A program made the position numbers and the translations under genes. From Pleomorphomonas sp. T1.2MG-36 (lineage in GTDB: Bacteria; Pseudomonadota; Alphaproteobacteria; Rhizobiales; Pleomorphomonadaceae): a DNA stretch of 64,000 nt. The stretch is from positions 682,001-746,000 of the forward strand of contig NZ_CATNLY010000001.1 in assembly GCF_950100655.1 (NCBI RefSeq). Reading direction: 5' to 3'. How positions within the stretch are numbered: the first letter of the stretch is position 1; each line of letters starts with the position of its first letter. Shown here one piece after another: positions 25,216 through 34,833 of the stretch. The notes under the pieces are model-generated. The model did not search any database and had not been told where the DNA came from. It saw nothing but the letters and a program-made list of their open reading frames with translations.

Positions 25216-27621
25216 TTACTCGGCCTTGGCGCTCTGCTTCGGGCTGCGCTTGCGCGGCTTTGGCGGCACGGGCGCATCGGCGACCTTGGCATCGACCTCC
25301 TCCACCTTGCGCTTCAGCGCCGGATCGGGAAGGCAGTCGAGCTTGAGACCGACTTCGCCGGCCTCGTTGGTTTCGACCGACACCTTGACGGTACCGCCCT
25401 TCTTGAGCACGCCGAACAGAACCGCGTCGGCGAGCGGGCGCTTGATGTGCTCCTGAATGACGCGGCCAAGCGGGCGGGCACCCATGTGCTCGTCGTAGCC
25501 CTTGGTGGCCAGCCATTCGATCGCCGCGTCGTCCAGTTCGAAGGTGACATTGCGGTCGGCGAGCTGGGCCTCGAGCTGCATGACGAACTTCTGCACCACC
25601 GAGCGAACCACCTCCGGCGGCAGCGCGCCGAACGGAATGATCGCATCGAGACGGTTGCGGAACTCCGGCGTGAACATGCGGTTGATCGCCTCGGTGTCGT
25701 CCCCCTCACGACGCGACCGGTTGAAGCCGATCGGCTCGCGGGACATGTCGGCGGCGCCGGCATTGGTCGTCATGATCAGGATGACGTTGCGGAAGTCGAC
25801 CTGCTTGCCGTTGTGATCGGTCAGCTTGCCGTGATCCATCACCTGCAGCAGGATGTTGAACAGGTCCTGATGCGCCTTCTCGATCTCGTCGAGCAGCAGC
25901 ACGCAGTGCGGATGCTGGTCGACGCCATCGGTCAGAAGACCGCCCTGATCGAAGCCGACGTAGCCCGGAGGCGCGCCGATCAACCGGCTCACGGTATGCC
26001 GCTCCATATACTCCGACATGTCGAAGCGCAGGATCGGCACGCCCAGAATCGAGGCGAGCTGGCGGGCCACTTCGGTCTTGCCGACGCCGGTCGGGCCGGA
26101 GAACAGGTAGTTGCCGATCGGCTTCTCCGGCTCCCTGAGGCCGGCGCGGGCCAGCTTGATGGCCGAGGAAAGCGCGGCAATCGCCTTGTCCTGGCCGTAG
26201 ACCACACGCTTGAGGTTGGTCTCCAGGCTTTCCAGCACTTCCGCGTCGTCCTTGGACACCGACTTCGGCGGAATGCGAGCCATGGTGGCGATGGTCGCCT
26301 CGATCTCCTTGACGCCGATCACCTTCTTGCGCTTGCCCTCCGGCAGCAGCATCTGGCTGGCGCCGGTCTCGTCGATGACGTCGATCGCCTTGTCGGGAAG
26401 CTTGCGGTCGTTGATGTAGCGGGCGCTGAGCTCGACGGCCGACTTGATGGCGTCCTGGGTGTAGCGGACCTTGTGGAACTCCTCGAAATAGGGCTTGAGG
26501 CCCTTCAGGATCTCGATGGCGTCGGTAACGGTCGGCTCGTTGACGTCGATCTTCTGGAAGCGCCGCACGAGAGCCCGGTCCTTCTCGAAGAACTGGCGGT
26601 ATTCCTTGTAGGTGGTCGAGCCGATGCAGCGGACGGTGCCGCTGGACAGCGCCGGCTTCAGCAGGTTGGACGCGTCCATCGCGCCGCCCGACGTTGCGCC
26701 GGCACCGATTACCGTGTGGATCTCGTCGATGAACATGATGGCGCCGGGATAGTTCTCGATCTCCTTCACCACCTGCTTCAGCCGCTCTTCAAAATCGCCG
26801 CGATAGCGCGTCCCGGCCAAGAGCGCGCCCATGTCGAGCGCGAAGATGGTCGAGTCCTTCAGGACGCCCGGCACGTCGCCGTCGACGATGCGGCGGGCGA
26901 GGCCTTCGGCGATCGCCGTCTTGCCGACGCCCGGGTCGCCGACATAGAGCGGATTGTTCTTGGACCGACGGCACAGCACCTGAATGGTGCGGGCGATCTC
27001 GTCCGCCCGACCGATCAGCGGATCGATCTTGCCCTTCAGGGCCTTCTCGTTGAGGTTGACGCAGTAGGCATCGAGCGCGTCGGCCTTCTTCTTCTCGGCC
27101 GTCTGCCCGCCGTTCGGCGGCGTCTCCTGCGAGGGCGTTTCCTCGTCGACGCCGCGCGTCGCCCGGTTTTCGCTCATGCCGGCGCGCTTGGCTATGCCAT
27201 GACTGATGTAGTTGACGGCGTCATAGCGCGTCATGTCCTGCTCTTGCAGGAAGTAGGCAGCATGGCTTTCGCGCTCGGCGAAGATCGCGACCAGCACGTT
27301 GGCGCCGGTCACCTCGTCGCGCCCGGACGACTGGACGTGGATCACCGCGCGCTGGATGACGCGCTGGAAACCGGCGGTCGGCTTCGCCTCCTCGCCCAGT
27401 TCCGTGACCAGATTGTCGAGCTCGGTATCGATGTATTCGACGAGGTTGCGCTTCAGGACGTCGAGATCCACCGAGCAGGCGCGCATGACAGCGGCCGCGT
27501 CGGGATCTTCGACCAGCGACAGGAGAAGGTGTTCGAGCGTCGCATATTCCTGGCGGCGCTCATTGGCGAATGCGAGGGCCTGGTGAAGGGCTTTTTCGAG
27601 ACTGCGCGAGAAGGATGGCAC
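25216..27621 (-). CDS. clpA: ATP-dependent Clp protease ATP-binding subunit ClpA
   Basis: 801-residue AAA+ unfoldase that feeds substrates into ClpP. Clp_N repeats (residues 1-140) dock ClpS; D1 Walker A GDPGVGKT at 228-235 with Walker [10 protein letters not shown]2 Walker A GPTGVGKT at 509-516 with Walker [10 protein letters not shown]; the ClpP-docking loop IGF at 631-633. The Lys/Ala-rich tail (about residues 775-801) extends beyond E. coli ClpA. It starts nine bases after clpS, so ClpAS-mediated N-degron degradation is encoded by one operon. clpP is not in the window. Confidence 0.97.
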   Translation of the reverse strand: MPSFSRSLEKALHQALAFANERRQEYATLEHLLLSLVEDPDAAAVMRACSVDLDVLKRNLVEYIDTELDNLVTELGEEAKPTAGFQRVIQRAVIHVQSSGRDEVTGANVLVAIFAERESHAAYFLQEQDMTRYDAVNYISHGIAKRAGMSENRATRGVDEETPSQETPPNGGQTAEKKKADALDAYCVNLNEKALKGKIDPLIGRADEIARTIQVLCRRSKNNPLYVGDPGVGKTAIAEGLARRIVDGDVPGVLKDSTIFALDMGALLAGTRYRGDFEERLKQVVKEIENYPGAIMFIDEIHTVIGAGATSGGAMDASNLLKPALSSGTVRCIGSTTYKEYRQFFEKDRALVRRFQKIDVNEPTVTDAIEILKGLKPYFEEFHKVRYTQDAIKSAVELSARYINDRKLPDKAIDVIDETGASQMLLPEGKRKKVIGVKEIEATIATMARIPPKSVSKDDAEVLESLETNLKRVVYGQDKAIAALSSAIKLARAGLREPEKPIGNYLFSGPTGVGKTEVARQLASILGVPILRFDMSEYMERHTVSRLIGAPPGYVGFDQGGLLTDGVDQHPHCVLLLDEIEKAHQDLFNILLQVMDHGKLTDHNGKQVDFRNVILIMTTNAGAADMSREPIGFNRSRREGDDTEAINRMFTPEFRNRLDAIIPFGALPPEVVRSVVQKFVMQLEAQLADRNVTFELDDAAIEWLATKGYDEHMGARPLGRVIQEHIKRPLADAVLFGVLKKGGTVKVSVETNEAGEVGLKLDCLPDPALKRKVEEVDAKVADAPVPPKPRKRSPKQSAKAE

Positions 27622-27630
27622 GATGGACCC

Positions 27631-27969
27631 TCACTTTTTTTCCATGACGCACTGAAGCGGATGCTGATGACGGCGCGCGAAATCCATAACCTGCGTCACC
27701 TTGGTCTCGGCGACTTCGTAGGTGTAGACACCGCACTCCCCCACCCCATGATGGTGGACGTGCAACATGATCTGGGTTGCCTCTTCACGCCCCTTGTTGA
27801 AGAAACGCTCCAGGATGTGCACCACGAATTCCATCGGCGTGTAGTCGTCGTTCAGGATCAGAACGCGATACATGCTCGGTCGTTTGGTCTTGGTCAGAAC
27901 CTTGGATTCTACCCCGGCTCCCGAGTCAGACCCGTTCCCACTTTCCCCGTCATTGTCGTCGGCCGACAT
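27631..27969 (-). CDS. clpS: ATP-dependent Clp protease adaptor ClpS
   Basis: Adaptor that presents N-degron substrates to ClpA. 112 residues from the ATG at 27969 ([17 protein letters not shown], the usual disordered N-terminal tail). The core reads [29 protein letters not shown], with the hydrophobic N-end pocket residues (Asn-Asp, Met and the later HHHG block) present. An open frame continues 65 codons further upstream but has no family similarity and overlaps the intergenic region. Directly precedes clpA. Confidence 0.96.
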   Translation of the reverse strand: MSADDNDGESGNGSDSGAGVESKVLTKTKRPSMYRVLILNDDYTPMEFVVHILERFFNKGREEATQIMLHVHHHGVGECGVYTYEVAETKVTQVMDFARRHQHPLQCVMEKK

Positions 27970-28518
27970 GACCGAACGGCGCGTCTCGTCTTTCAGCCTC
28001 CCCTCGGTCCATAGGCCGGTCACGCGGCGCCTGTCGGGCAGACCGAAAGATAGATCCCCCGGGGCCATTCCCGTCACGCCAGCCTGAACCGCCTCGACCA
28101 CCTTATCCCTCCGATTGCTTGCCCCGATCTTGCGGGCCTTGGGATCATATTGAATCAGGGACAACGGAGGCGCAATTCCAATCTGGACTCAAGGCCGACA
28201 CTCCACGCACTTGTGAGAGCCGATCACCCTGCAGATCTGTATCTGGTAGGGAGTTTCGCTTAGGTCAAGACGCGATGCAATATGCTGACTTGCTGGCAGC
28301 CAACCGCTTTTCGCATGACGGCGTCTCCCCCGCCCCAAGGCTCCCGAAAAATGCGGAGTCCAATTTCGGGACGGTGCAAATCCCGAAAAGTCGATTCAAA
28401 CTTTACGCTTCCGTAACCGCGTTGCCGCTAATTTTGCGACCGTTGCCCGTTGGGCGCATGGGATTGGAGAACAGGTCGAATGGGCTTCGTATCCGGCCGA
28501 AGAGCCAGGAGCGAACCC
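27970..28518. other. 549-base divergent intergenic region between clpS and the D,D-carboxypeptidase gene
   Basis: No gene recognised on either strand; the weak open frames show no similarity. It must contain two divergent promoters. Three copies of the octamer TCCCGAAA or its complement lie at 28342-28388, followed by a more AT-rich stretch (28390-28440) likely to hold the carboxypeptidase promoter. Confidence 0.6.
28342..28388. promoter_or_regulatory. Cluster of three TCCCGAAA octamers (two inverted, one direct)
   Basis: TCCCGAAA at 28342-28349, its complement TTTCGGGA at 28364-28371, and TCCCGAAA again at 28381-28388. The last two form a perfect inverted repeat with a nine-base spacer about 130 bases before the carboxypeptidase start. 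Candidate transcription factor sites; the factor is unknown. Confidence 0.45.
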
Positions 28519-30189
28519 GTGAGTTGGCGTTGCGAGGGCGGTCCATTGTCGAGTTTGCGTAGTCTGGTCTCAAAGGTTCTTCACCACATGGCGGCCCCCG
28601 CGGCGGCCGCCGTCATCGCGGCGAGCGTCTCTACCGCCGCAGTCGCGGCGAATGGGGTGCCAAGCCAGGTCGTTCCTTCGAAATATGCGGCAATCGTCGT
28701 CGATACCGCCACCGGCAAGGTTCTGTACCAGGCCAATCCGGATGCACGGCGCTACCCCGCGTCACTCACCAAGATGATGACGCTCTACGTTCTTTTCGAA
28801 GAGCTCAACCGGGGGCGCTTCAAACTTTCGACGCCGTTGCGCGTTTCCGCGCTCGCCCAGCGGCAGTCGCCAACCAAGCTCGGTTTGCGCGCCGGCGACA
28901 CGATTACCGTCGAAGACGCCATCAAGGGCCTCATCACCCGCTCGGCAAATGATGCCGCGGCCGTCATCGCCGAGAATGTCGCGGGCTCCGTGCCGGCCTT
29001 CGCCGACCGCATGACGCGCACGGCCCGCGCCATCGGCATGACCAACACCCGTTTCCGCAACGCCAACGGCCTGCCGGACCCCGGCCAGTACACGTCGGCG
29101 CGCGACATGATGAAGCTCGGCGTGGCGCTGCAGGTTCGCTTTCCGCAGTACTATCCGCTGTTCTCCATCCGCTCCTACACCTTCCGTGGCCGGACGATCG
29201 GCAACCACAACAACCTGCTCGGCCGCGTCAACGGCGTCGACGGCATCAAGACCGGCTACGTCAACGCCTCCGGCTTCAATCTGGTCACCTCGGTGAAGCG
29301 AGACGGACGCAAGGTCGTCGCCGTCGTCATGGGCGGCAAGACCGCCGCCCAGCGCGACGCCCACATGGTGCAGCTGATCAACACCTACCTGCCCAGGGCC
29401 TCGCGTTCCCGTGGCTATGACGACCAGCTCGTGGCCGATGTTATGAGCGCGCCGAAGGTGGCTGCCGCCAGCGTCCCCGCACCGGCCGAACCGGCTGCCC
29501 CCGTGGTGACGGCGGCTTTGCCCCCGCATCCCGCGCCGATGCCCCGTCCGATGATGGCCAGCATGGACACCGCCGCCGATCCGGATCCGGCCGTCGTCAC
29601 CGCCTCTGTCGCTCCCGCCGCCGCGGCACCGATGCCGCCGATGGCTCCCGCCGCCATGCCCGAAGAGGTCGCGGAAGCGCCTGCCCCGGCAACCGCCCCC
29701 TCGCCCGAGCCGGCCAGTCTGGCAACGGCGACCCTGCCGGCGAGCCTTGCCAACGCGCACTTGCCCTCTTCGGCCGCCGAGGCCTTCGCCGACATCGGTC
29801 CGGCGCCTCAGGGCGACCCGATGGCCGACCTGGTCGCCCGCGTCGACGCCCATTCCCGCCGGTCTGCCAAGAACGTCGAGGTCGCCTCCGCCGCGCCTGC
29901 CAACGTGATGACCGACGCACCGGCACCGTCAGCCACCGCCCGCCAGAGCGGCTGGTTCATCCAGATCGGTGCCGTCGGTTCCAAGGCCGCCGCCATGGAT
30001 CTTCTCGACAAGGCCAAGTCGGCCGCCCCGCAGCTTGCCGCCGCCAGCCCTCTGGCCGAACCGGTGAGCAAGGGTGGCTCGACCGTGGTGAGGGCCCGCT
30101 TCGGCGGTTTCGAAAACGAGAAGGCAGCCAACCGGGCCTGTGCGGCCCTGAAGAAGAACGACTTCGCCTGTTTCACGATCAGGCTCTGA
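28519..30189 (+). CDS. D-alanyl-D-alanine carboxypeptidase (DacA/S11) with C-terminal SPOR domain
   Basis: Trims the terminal D-Ala of periplasmic peptidoglycan stems. 556 residues if GTG at 28519 is used, which has AGGAG seven bases upstream; the first ATG (28588) is an alternative and still leaves a signal peptide (MAAPAAAAVIAASVSTAAVA|AN). Peptidase S11 triad: SLTK (82-85), SAN (142-144), KTG (244-246). Residues about 320-470 form a long Pro/Ala-rich linker and the last 80 residues (GWFIQIGAVGSKAAAMDLL to FACFTIRL) are a SPOR domain, which binds denuded septal glycans. Thus a division-site carboxypeptidase is inferred. Confidence 0.92.
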   Translation: MSWRCEGGPLSSLRSLVSKVLHHMAAPAAAAVIAASVSTAAVAANGVPSQVVPSKYAAIVVDTATGKVLYQANPDARRYPASLTKMMTLYVLFEELNRGRFKLSTPLRVSALAQRQSPTKLGLRAGDTITVEDAIKGLITRSANDAAAVIAENVAGSVPAFADRMTRTARAIGMTNTRFRNANGLPDPGQYTSARDMMKLGVALQVRFPQYYPLFSIRSYTFRGRTIGNHNNLLGRVNGVDGIKTGYVNASGFNLVTSVKRDGRKVVAVVMGGKTAAQRDAHMVQLINTYLPRASRSRGYDDQLVADVMSAPKVAAASVPAPAEPAAPVVTAALPPHPAPMPRPMMASMDTAADPDPAVVTASVAPAAAAPMPPMAPAAMPEEVAEAPAPATAPSPEPASLATATLPASLANAHLPSSAAEAFADIGPAPQGDPMADLVARVDAHSRRSAKNVEVASAAPANVMTDAPAPSATARQSGWFIQIGAVGSKAAAMDLLDKAKSAAPQLAAASPLAEPVSKGGSTVVRARFGGFENEKAANRACAALKKNDFACFTIRL

Positions 30190-30206
30190 CCGCCCTCTCG
30201 GCGGTC
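30188..30206 (+). terminator. Hairpin at the end of the D,D-carboxypeptidase gene
   Basis: GACCGCC-CTCTC-GGCGGTC, a 7-bp stem overlapping the stop codon; no T-run follows, so it is a weak terminator candidate. Confidence 0.35.
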
Positions 30207-30305
30207 GGAGCACCCCGCGCCCGATCCTTAAGGTTCGTTTCCGCCTTTCACGCGGCGCGGCAAGCACAGTTAGTCAACGGCACCCACTGTTTTGCGTAAC
30301 GGGAG

Positions 30306-30992
30306 CTAGACATGTTTGGACAAAAGCCGGTCCTTGGCCTGGTTGATACGTACCGCCAGGAAAGTGGAGCCGCCCTGGTCGGGATGCACCCGCTTCATCA
30401 GCCTGCGGTGGGCGGCCCGGATATCGGCCTCTCCGGCGCCTTGCTGAAGCCCAAGGATCTCGTACGCCTCCTGCTCGCTCATGGCGCTCGCATTCGTCGC
30501 TCGACGGCTCCGCGATGCGGCCTCACCTTGCATGTTCTCACGCCATCCGGGCATTCTGCGGTCGAGGTAAATCTCTAGAGTGGCCCGGCTGTGGCGATCC
30601 CCAGCCGTTTCCGCATAAAGGCCGGTCAGATCCGCCGCCGTCAGGCGGTTGAGATCTCGCCCGCGATATGAGCCCGATGTCACCCGACCGCCGATGGCCT
30701 CGCCGTCGACCACAACCTCGACCATCGACGATCGAAACACCGGCTGCCCGCGTCGTCCGCCCCGCCGGGACCGAAGCAGCCCCGACCGATGGAGTGCGAT
30801 CAGTCCGGCCACGCCGGCCGCTGCGAGTGCCACCCGCCCCGTGACCGCGAGCGCCGCGATGGTCCCGAGCCCGGCCAGCAGAGCGTAGTTGCCGACGATG
30901 GCGTCGATGTCGCTCCGAAGGCGAGCGCCGCGCCAGCGAACCAGCCAGGCGCCCAAGGCGAGAAGCAGAACCAACGTGAAGGCCACATTCAT
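30306..30992 (-). CDS. Membrane-anchored J-domain protein
   Basis: 228 residues. Two hydrophobic segments near the N terminus (about residues 3-20 and 35-65) anchor it, and the C-terminal 60 residues are a J domain (SEQEAYEILGLQQGAGEADIRAAHRRLMKRVHPDQGG) with the catalytic HPD at 203-205. The architecture (TM, then C-terminal J) resembles type IV DnaJ proteins such as TIM14/Pam18-like alphaproteobacterial proteins, which recruit DnaK to a membrane site. It stands alone between the carboxypeptidase and a divergent TPR gene. Confidence 0.87.
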   Translation of the reverse strand: MNVAFTLVLLLALGAWLVRWRGARLRSDIDAIVGNYALLAGLGTIAALAVTGRVALAAAGVAGLIALHRSGLLRSRRGGRRGQPVFRSSMVEVVVDGEAIGGRVTSGSYRGRDLNRLTAADLTGLYAETAGDRHSRATLEIYLDRRMPGWRENMQGEAASRSRRATNASAMSEQEAYEILGLQQGAGEADIRAAHRRLMKRVHPDQGGSTFLAVRINQAKDRLLSKHV

Positions 30993-31222
30993 GGGAAGGC
31001 GCGTCCGGCGTTCGGGGTGTTCGATGCTTCATTTCGAACTTTGACGGCTGGAATGCAATGGCAATGCCCCCCGCCGGACTTTATTGCCGTGGAAGGCCAC
31101 GCCGCGCTTGAAGCGCCATGCCTTTGCCGCCATTTTGCCTTTGAGTGGAGTCGGCGGGCGAGGCATTCGAACGCCGCGATTGTTTGCGCGCTGCCACAAA
31201 ACGACGACGGGATGCTTCGCAC

Positions 31223-33010
31223 ATGATGCTACGCCAGCCGACCCTCCGACGCTTCGCCATGAGATCCCTTCTCGGAGCGGCGCTGGTCACCCTCACCTTC
31301 GTCGGCCCGCTTCCGGCGACGGCACGCGGTACGGCGACGGCGCAGCCGGACAGCGGCCTGCCTGTCGCCTCGTCGCTCGAGGGCAACTATCTCGCCGGTC
31401 GCTTCGCCGGCAGTATCGCCGATTATCGCGCATCCGCCGACTACTTCGCCTCGGCGCTGCTCGACGCGCCCGACGACAAGTTCCTCCTCGAGCGGGCGCT
31501 GTCGCTCTACATCGCCGCGGGCGATCTGACGGAAGTCCGTACCTTTGCCGAGCGGCTGCGCGACCTTGACGCCGACAGTCCGATCGCCGCGATGACCATC
31601 GGTCTCGACGACTTCCAGTCCGGCCGTTGGGACGAGGCGGTCGCGTCGTTCCAGCATGCGCGCTCCGGGCCGCTGCTGACGCTGGCGGTGGAAATTCTCT
31701 CGGCCTGGGCCGAGCAAGGCGCCGGCAAGACCGACGAGGCGCTCGCCCGCCTCGCCAAGCTCGACGGCGAGAAATGGTACCTTTTCTTCCGTCACTATCA
31801 CGCCGGCCTCATCGCTTCGGTCGCCGGACGCGGCGAGCTGGCTGCCCAGGAGTTCAAGGCAGCCCTTGCCATCGACGATGGCCCGGTGTCGGTCATTGAC
31901 GCGGCAACGCGCGCCTTCGCCCGCAACGGCGACTTCGAGGCCGCCAAGGCCACCATCGACAAGGCCCTGGCCTCGGCGCCGGGACACCCGCTACTCAAGG
32001 ACATTGCCGCCATCGTCGACGCCAAGCGTCGCCCCGCCGCGCGCGCCCGCAACGTCAATGAAGGAGCGGCGGAGATCCTGTCGGGCCTCGGCTCTGCCGT
32101 GGTCCGCGAGGACACCAACGATTTCGGCGTCATCTTCCTGCAGCTGGCGCTGGCGCTCGATCCCGGCGATGACATGAGCCGCATCACGCTCGCCGAGAAC
32201 TTCGAACGCCTGAACCGTCCAGCCGACGCGATCGCCATTCTCGACAAGGTGCCGACCCGCTCGCCCCTCAGGCGCAACGCCGACATCATGATCGCCTTCG
32301 ACTACAACGCCATGGATCAGGTGGACGAGGCGCGCGCCACGCTGAAGCGCGTCATCCGCAACAATCCGAAGGACAAGGAGGCGCTGAACGGCCTCGGCAA
32401 CATCCTGAGGACGCGAAAGATGTTCGCCGAGGCGGCGGATGTCTACACGCGCACTCTCCGGGCCGTCGGCGACAAGCCGCAGGCCGAGGACTGGCAGGTG
32501 TTCTACAACCGCGGCATCGCCTACGAGCGCACCGACCGCTGGCCGGAAGCCGAAGCCGACTTCAAGAAGGCCCTGGAGCTTCGGCCGGACCAGCCATTGG
32601 TCCTCAACTATCTCGGCTACTCCTGGATCGACAAGGGCATGAACCTCAAGGAGGGCATGGCGCTGATCGAAAAGGCCGTCAGCCTCGCCCCGACCGACGG
32701 CTACATCGTCGACAGCCTCGGCTGGGCGCACTACAAGCTCGGCGAGTACGAGCAGGCCGTCGAAGAGCTCGAACGGGCGGTTTCGCTGATGCCGTCCGAT
32801 CCCACCATCAACGACCATCTCGGCGATGCCTACTGGCAAGTCGGTCGCCGCGTCGAGGCGCGCTTCCAGTGGAACCACGCGAAGGCCAGCAAGCCCGAGC
32901 CCGATGACCTCGCCAAGATCGACGCCAAGATCGAGCACGGCCTCGTCGAGGAGAACGCCGGAAAGGCCGCGGAGGCCGCAGCACCGAAGCCGGACAGGGC
33001 GACGCCTTGA
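31223..33010 (+). CDS. Exported tetratricopeptide repeat protein
   Basis: 595 residues from the ATG at 31223 (MMLRQPTLRRFAMRSLLGAALVTLTF), with a Sec signal peptide ending near ATARG (about residues 33-36). At least eight TPR-like helical pairs are visible; the best are NNPKDKEALNGLGNILRTRKMFAEAADVY (about 395), YNRGIAYERTDRWPEAEADFKKALELRPDQPLVLNYLGYSWID (about 430-475) and VDSLGWAHYKLGEYEQAVEELERAVSLMPSDPTINDHLGDAYW (about 500-545). Such proteins scaffold periplasmic complexes; the partner is unknown. It is 16 bases from ispE, a linkage seen in related genomes. Confidence 0.88.
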   Translation: MMLRQPTLRRFAMRSLLGAALVTLTFVGPLPATARGTATAQPDSGLPVASSLEGNYLAGRFAGSIADYRASADYFASALLDAPDDKFLLERALSLYIAAGDLTEVRTFAERLRDLDADSPIAAMTIGLDDFQSGRWDEAVASFQHARSGPLLTLAVEILSAWAEQGAGKTDEALARLAKLDGEKWYLFFRHYHAGLIASVAGRGELAAQEFKAALAIDDGPVSVIDAATRAFARNGDFEAAKATIDKALASAPGHPLLKDIAAIVDAKRRPAARARNVNEGAAEILSGLGSAVVREDTNDFGVIFLQLALALDPGDDMSRITLAENFERLNRPADAIAILDKVPTRSPLRRNADIMIAFDYNAMDQVDEARATLKRVIRNNPKDKEALNGLGNILRTRKMFAEAADVYTRTLRAVGDKPQAEDWQVFYNRGIAYERTDRWPEAEADFKKALELRPDQPLVLNYLGYSWIDKGMNLKEGMALIEKAVSLAPTDGYIVDSLGWAHYKLGEYEQAVEELERAVSLMPSDPTINDHLGDAYWQVGRRVEARFQWNHAKASKPEPDDLAKIDAKIEHGLVEENAGKAAEAAAPKPDRATP

Positions 33011-33026
33011 TACGCGCCGGGGATCG

Positions 33027-33893
33027 ATGGCAATGCCGATCGTCGAAGAGGCACGCGCCAAGGTCAATCTGGCGCTGCATGTCATCGGACTCCGGCCCGA
33101 TGGCTATCACGACCTGGACATGCTCGTCGCCTTCGCCGACATCGGCGATAGTGTGACGCTGGCGGCGAGCGATACGGACGGTTTCGTTATCGACGGCCCG
33201 ATGGCGGGCGGGCTTTCCGCCGACGCCGACAATCTCGTATTGCGCGCCTTGCGAGGATTCCGCGAGCTGACCGGTCGAACGGAACCGCTCTCCATTCGGC
33301 TGACCAAGCGTCTGCCGGTTGCCTCCGGCATCGGCGGGGGCTCCGCCGACGCGGCGGCCACCTTGCGGGGCCTCTGTCGGCTCTACGCTCTCTCGGCGAA
33401 CGACCCTGCCCTCGCCGAGCTTGCTTTGTCTCTGGGCGCCGACGTGCCCATGTGTCTTGCCGGCCGTCCCGCGCGCGTTGCCGGCATTGGAGAACGCATA
33501 GCACCGACCAGGGGCCAACTGTCCTTCGGCCTGCTTCTGGTCAATCCCGGCGTCGGCGTGTCGACCCCGGCCGTCTTCAAGGCACTCGCGCGGCGCGACA
33601 ATCCGCCGCTCCCGTCCCTGCCCGCTTTCGATGACGTGGAACGTCTCTCCGCCTTTCTCACCGACGCGACACGAAACGACCTAGAAGCCCCCGCGCGGGA
33701 TATCTCTCCGGTCATCGGCGACGTGCTCGAAGCCCTCGCAAGACAGCCGGAGACCAAGCTTGCTCGCATGTCGGGATCGGGAGCCACCTGCTTCGGCCTG
33801 TTTGGCGACATGGCGGCAGCAGCCAGAGCCGGCGAACGGCTAATGGCCGACCACCCCGGCTGGTGGATCGAACCGGCAACGGCCGCCTTTTAG
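33027..33893 (+). CDS. ispE: 4-diphosphocytidyl-2-C-methyl-D-erythritol kinase
   Basis: GHMP kinase of the MEP isoprenoid pathway: phosphorylates CDP-ME at the 2-position. 288 residues. The substrate-binding Lys lies in EEARAKVNLALHVIGLRPDGYHDLD (Lys12), the ATP loop is PVASGIGGGSADAA (residues 98-110), and the third GHMP motif is MSGSGATCFGLF near residue 250. The ATG at 33027 is chosen; a second in-frame ATG two codons later is almost as good. Probably co-transcribed with the TPR gene. Confidence 0.96.
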   Translation: MAMPIVEEARAKVNLALHVIGLRPDGYHDLDMLVAFADIGDSVTLAASDTDGFVIDGPMAGGLSADADNLVLRALRGFRELTGRTEPLSIRLTKRLPVASGIGGGSADAAATLRGLCRLYALSANDPALAELALSLGADVPMCLAGRPARVAGIGERIAPTRGQLSFGLLLVNPGVGVSTPAVFKALARRDNPPLPSLPAFDDVERLSAFLTDATRNDLEAPARDISPVIGDVLEALARQPETKLARMSGSGATCFGLFGDMAAAARAGERLMADHPGWWIEPATAAF

Positions 33894-33912
33894 GGCGATT
33901 TGCCTGATCAGC

Positions 33913-34779
33913 CTAGAGATCGACGGCAACGTCCTCGGCGGAGATCACCCGGTGGACGCGCTCCTCGTCCGCCGTCTCCTCACCGAACGGCGCCACCGGC
34001 CACTCCCACGTATCGGACGGGAACGGCGGCGTGACGCCGTGCAGAAGGTCGCAGGTCTCCACCACGACGCCGTCGCGCCGCCGCCGAACGTAGGAGACGT
34101 CGGTGACGATAACCGTCTTGCAGGGCAGCTGAGCCAGTCCGTCGAGATGACCGGCGACAAGTTGCGCCACCGCGTCGTCAGGCATGATCCGCGCCTGACC
34201 GTCCTTGGCCTGCAAGCGGGCAACCGCGCCAACGGCGATCTGCGACAGCACGTTGGCCGAGATCACCAGATCGACATCGTCGATCTTGCGAAGGAAGCCG
34301 AGGGGATCGAGGCGAACGCCGAGGTCGTCCTGTCCGGTGGCAAGCTTGATCCGCGATTGCTCCGCGAGCCGGTCGTAGCCGGAGATGTCGCGCGTGAGAA
34401 AGGTGACGTTGGGGTAGCGGCGAAGAAGAACTTTCAGCCGGACCGTCGGCAGATGGACGATATCGACCAGCACCACCTTGTTGAACATGCTCGACAGCCG
34501 ATCGATCGGCACGTCGCGAAGCAGCCCGGACCCCAGCACCACGACCGTGCGGCGAACGGCCACGCCGTCGATGGCCCGGTCGATCGCCGCACGCGTCCGC
34601 GCTTCATGCTCAGACCAGGCGGCACGGTGGCGCGCGGCCCTGCCCCTGAGCCCGATGGCATCCCGGACGGAGCCGGAACGGCTTTTGGGCGAGATCAGGC
34701 GAGTGACGACGAACAGGAGGGCATCGGCGAGCATGCGCGGGTATCCGGCTGGTTCTTCACGCGGAATGGGTTCCGCCAA
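33913..34779 (-). CDS. Unrecognised protein with a Rossmann-like motif
   Basis: 288 residues with no family I can name. After an Arg-rich N-terminal half-helix region (ARHRAAWSEHEARTRAAIDRAI), the segment VRRTVVVLGSGLLRDVPIDRLSSMFNKVVLVDIVHLPTVRL (about residues 75-115) reads beta strand, Gly-rich loop, helix, beta strand ending in Asp, as in SAM-dependent methyltransferases or NAD-type folds. VTFLTRDISGYD and DDVDLVISANVLSQIAV follow at the positions where motifs II-IV would be. It lies 54 bases upstream of the anmK stop region on the same strand, so it may be transcribed with anmK. A methyltransferase-like role is conjecture. Confidence 0.7.
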   Translation of the reverse strand: MAEPIPREEPAGYPRMLADALLFVVTRLISPKSRSGSVRDAIGLRGRAARHRAAWSEHEARTRAAIDRAIDGVAVRRTVVVLGSGLLRDVPIDRLSSMFNKVVLVDIVHLPTVRLKVLLRRYPNVTFLTRDISGYDRLAEQSRIKLATGQDDLGVRLDPLGFLRKIDDVDLVISANVLSQIAVGAVARLQAKDGQARIMPDDAVAQLVAGHLDGLAQLPCKTVIVTDVSYVRRRRDGVVVETCDLLHGVTPPFPSDTWEWPVAPFGEETADEERVHRVISAEDVAVDL

Positions 34780-34833
34780 AGCCTTGCGACAACACTGGGG
34801 GCGGCTTGCGAAAAGCGCCTGCCGCCCGAACCA

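Noticed and set aside
25201..28014. A 937-codon open frame antisense to clpA/clpS
   Set aside because: It is the mirror of a GC-rich, well-identified gene pair; its translation has no family resemblance and the opposite strand carries full ClpA and ClpS motifs.
27970..28164. 65-codon N-terminal extension of ClpS
   Set aside because: No similarity to ClpS proteins, whose usual disordered tail begins at the ATG at 27969.
28119..28562. 147-codon frame upstream of the D,D-carboxypeptidase
   Set aside because: No ribosome binding site or family similarity, and it overlaps the octamer cluster and the start region of the real gene.
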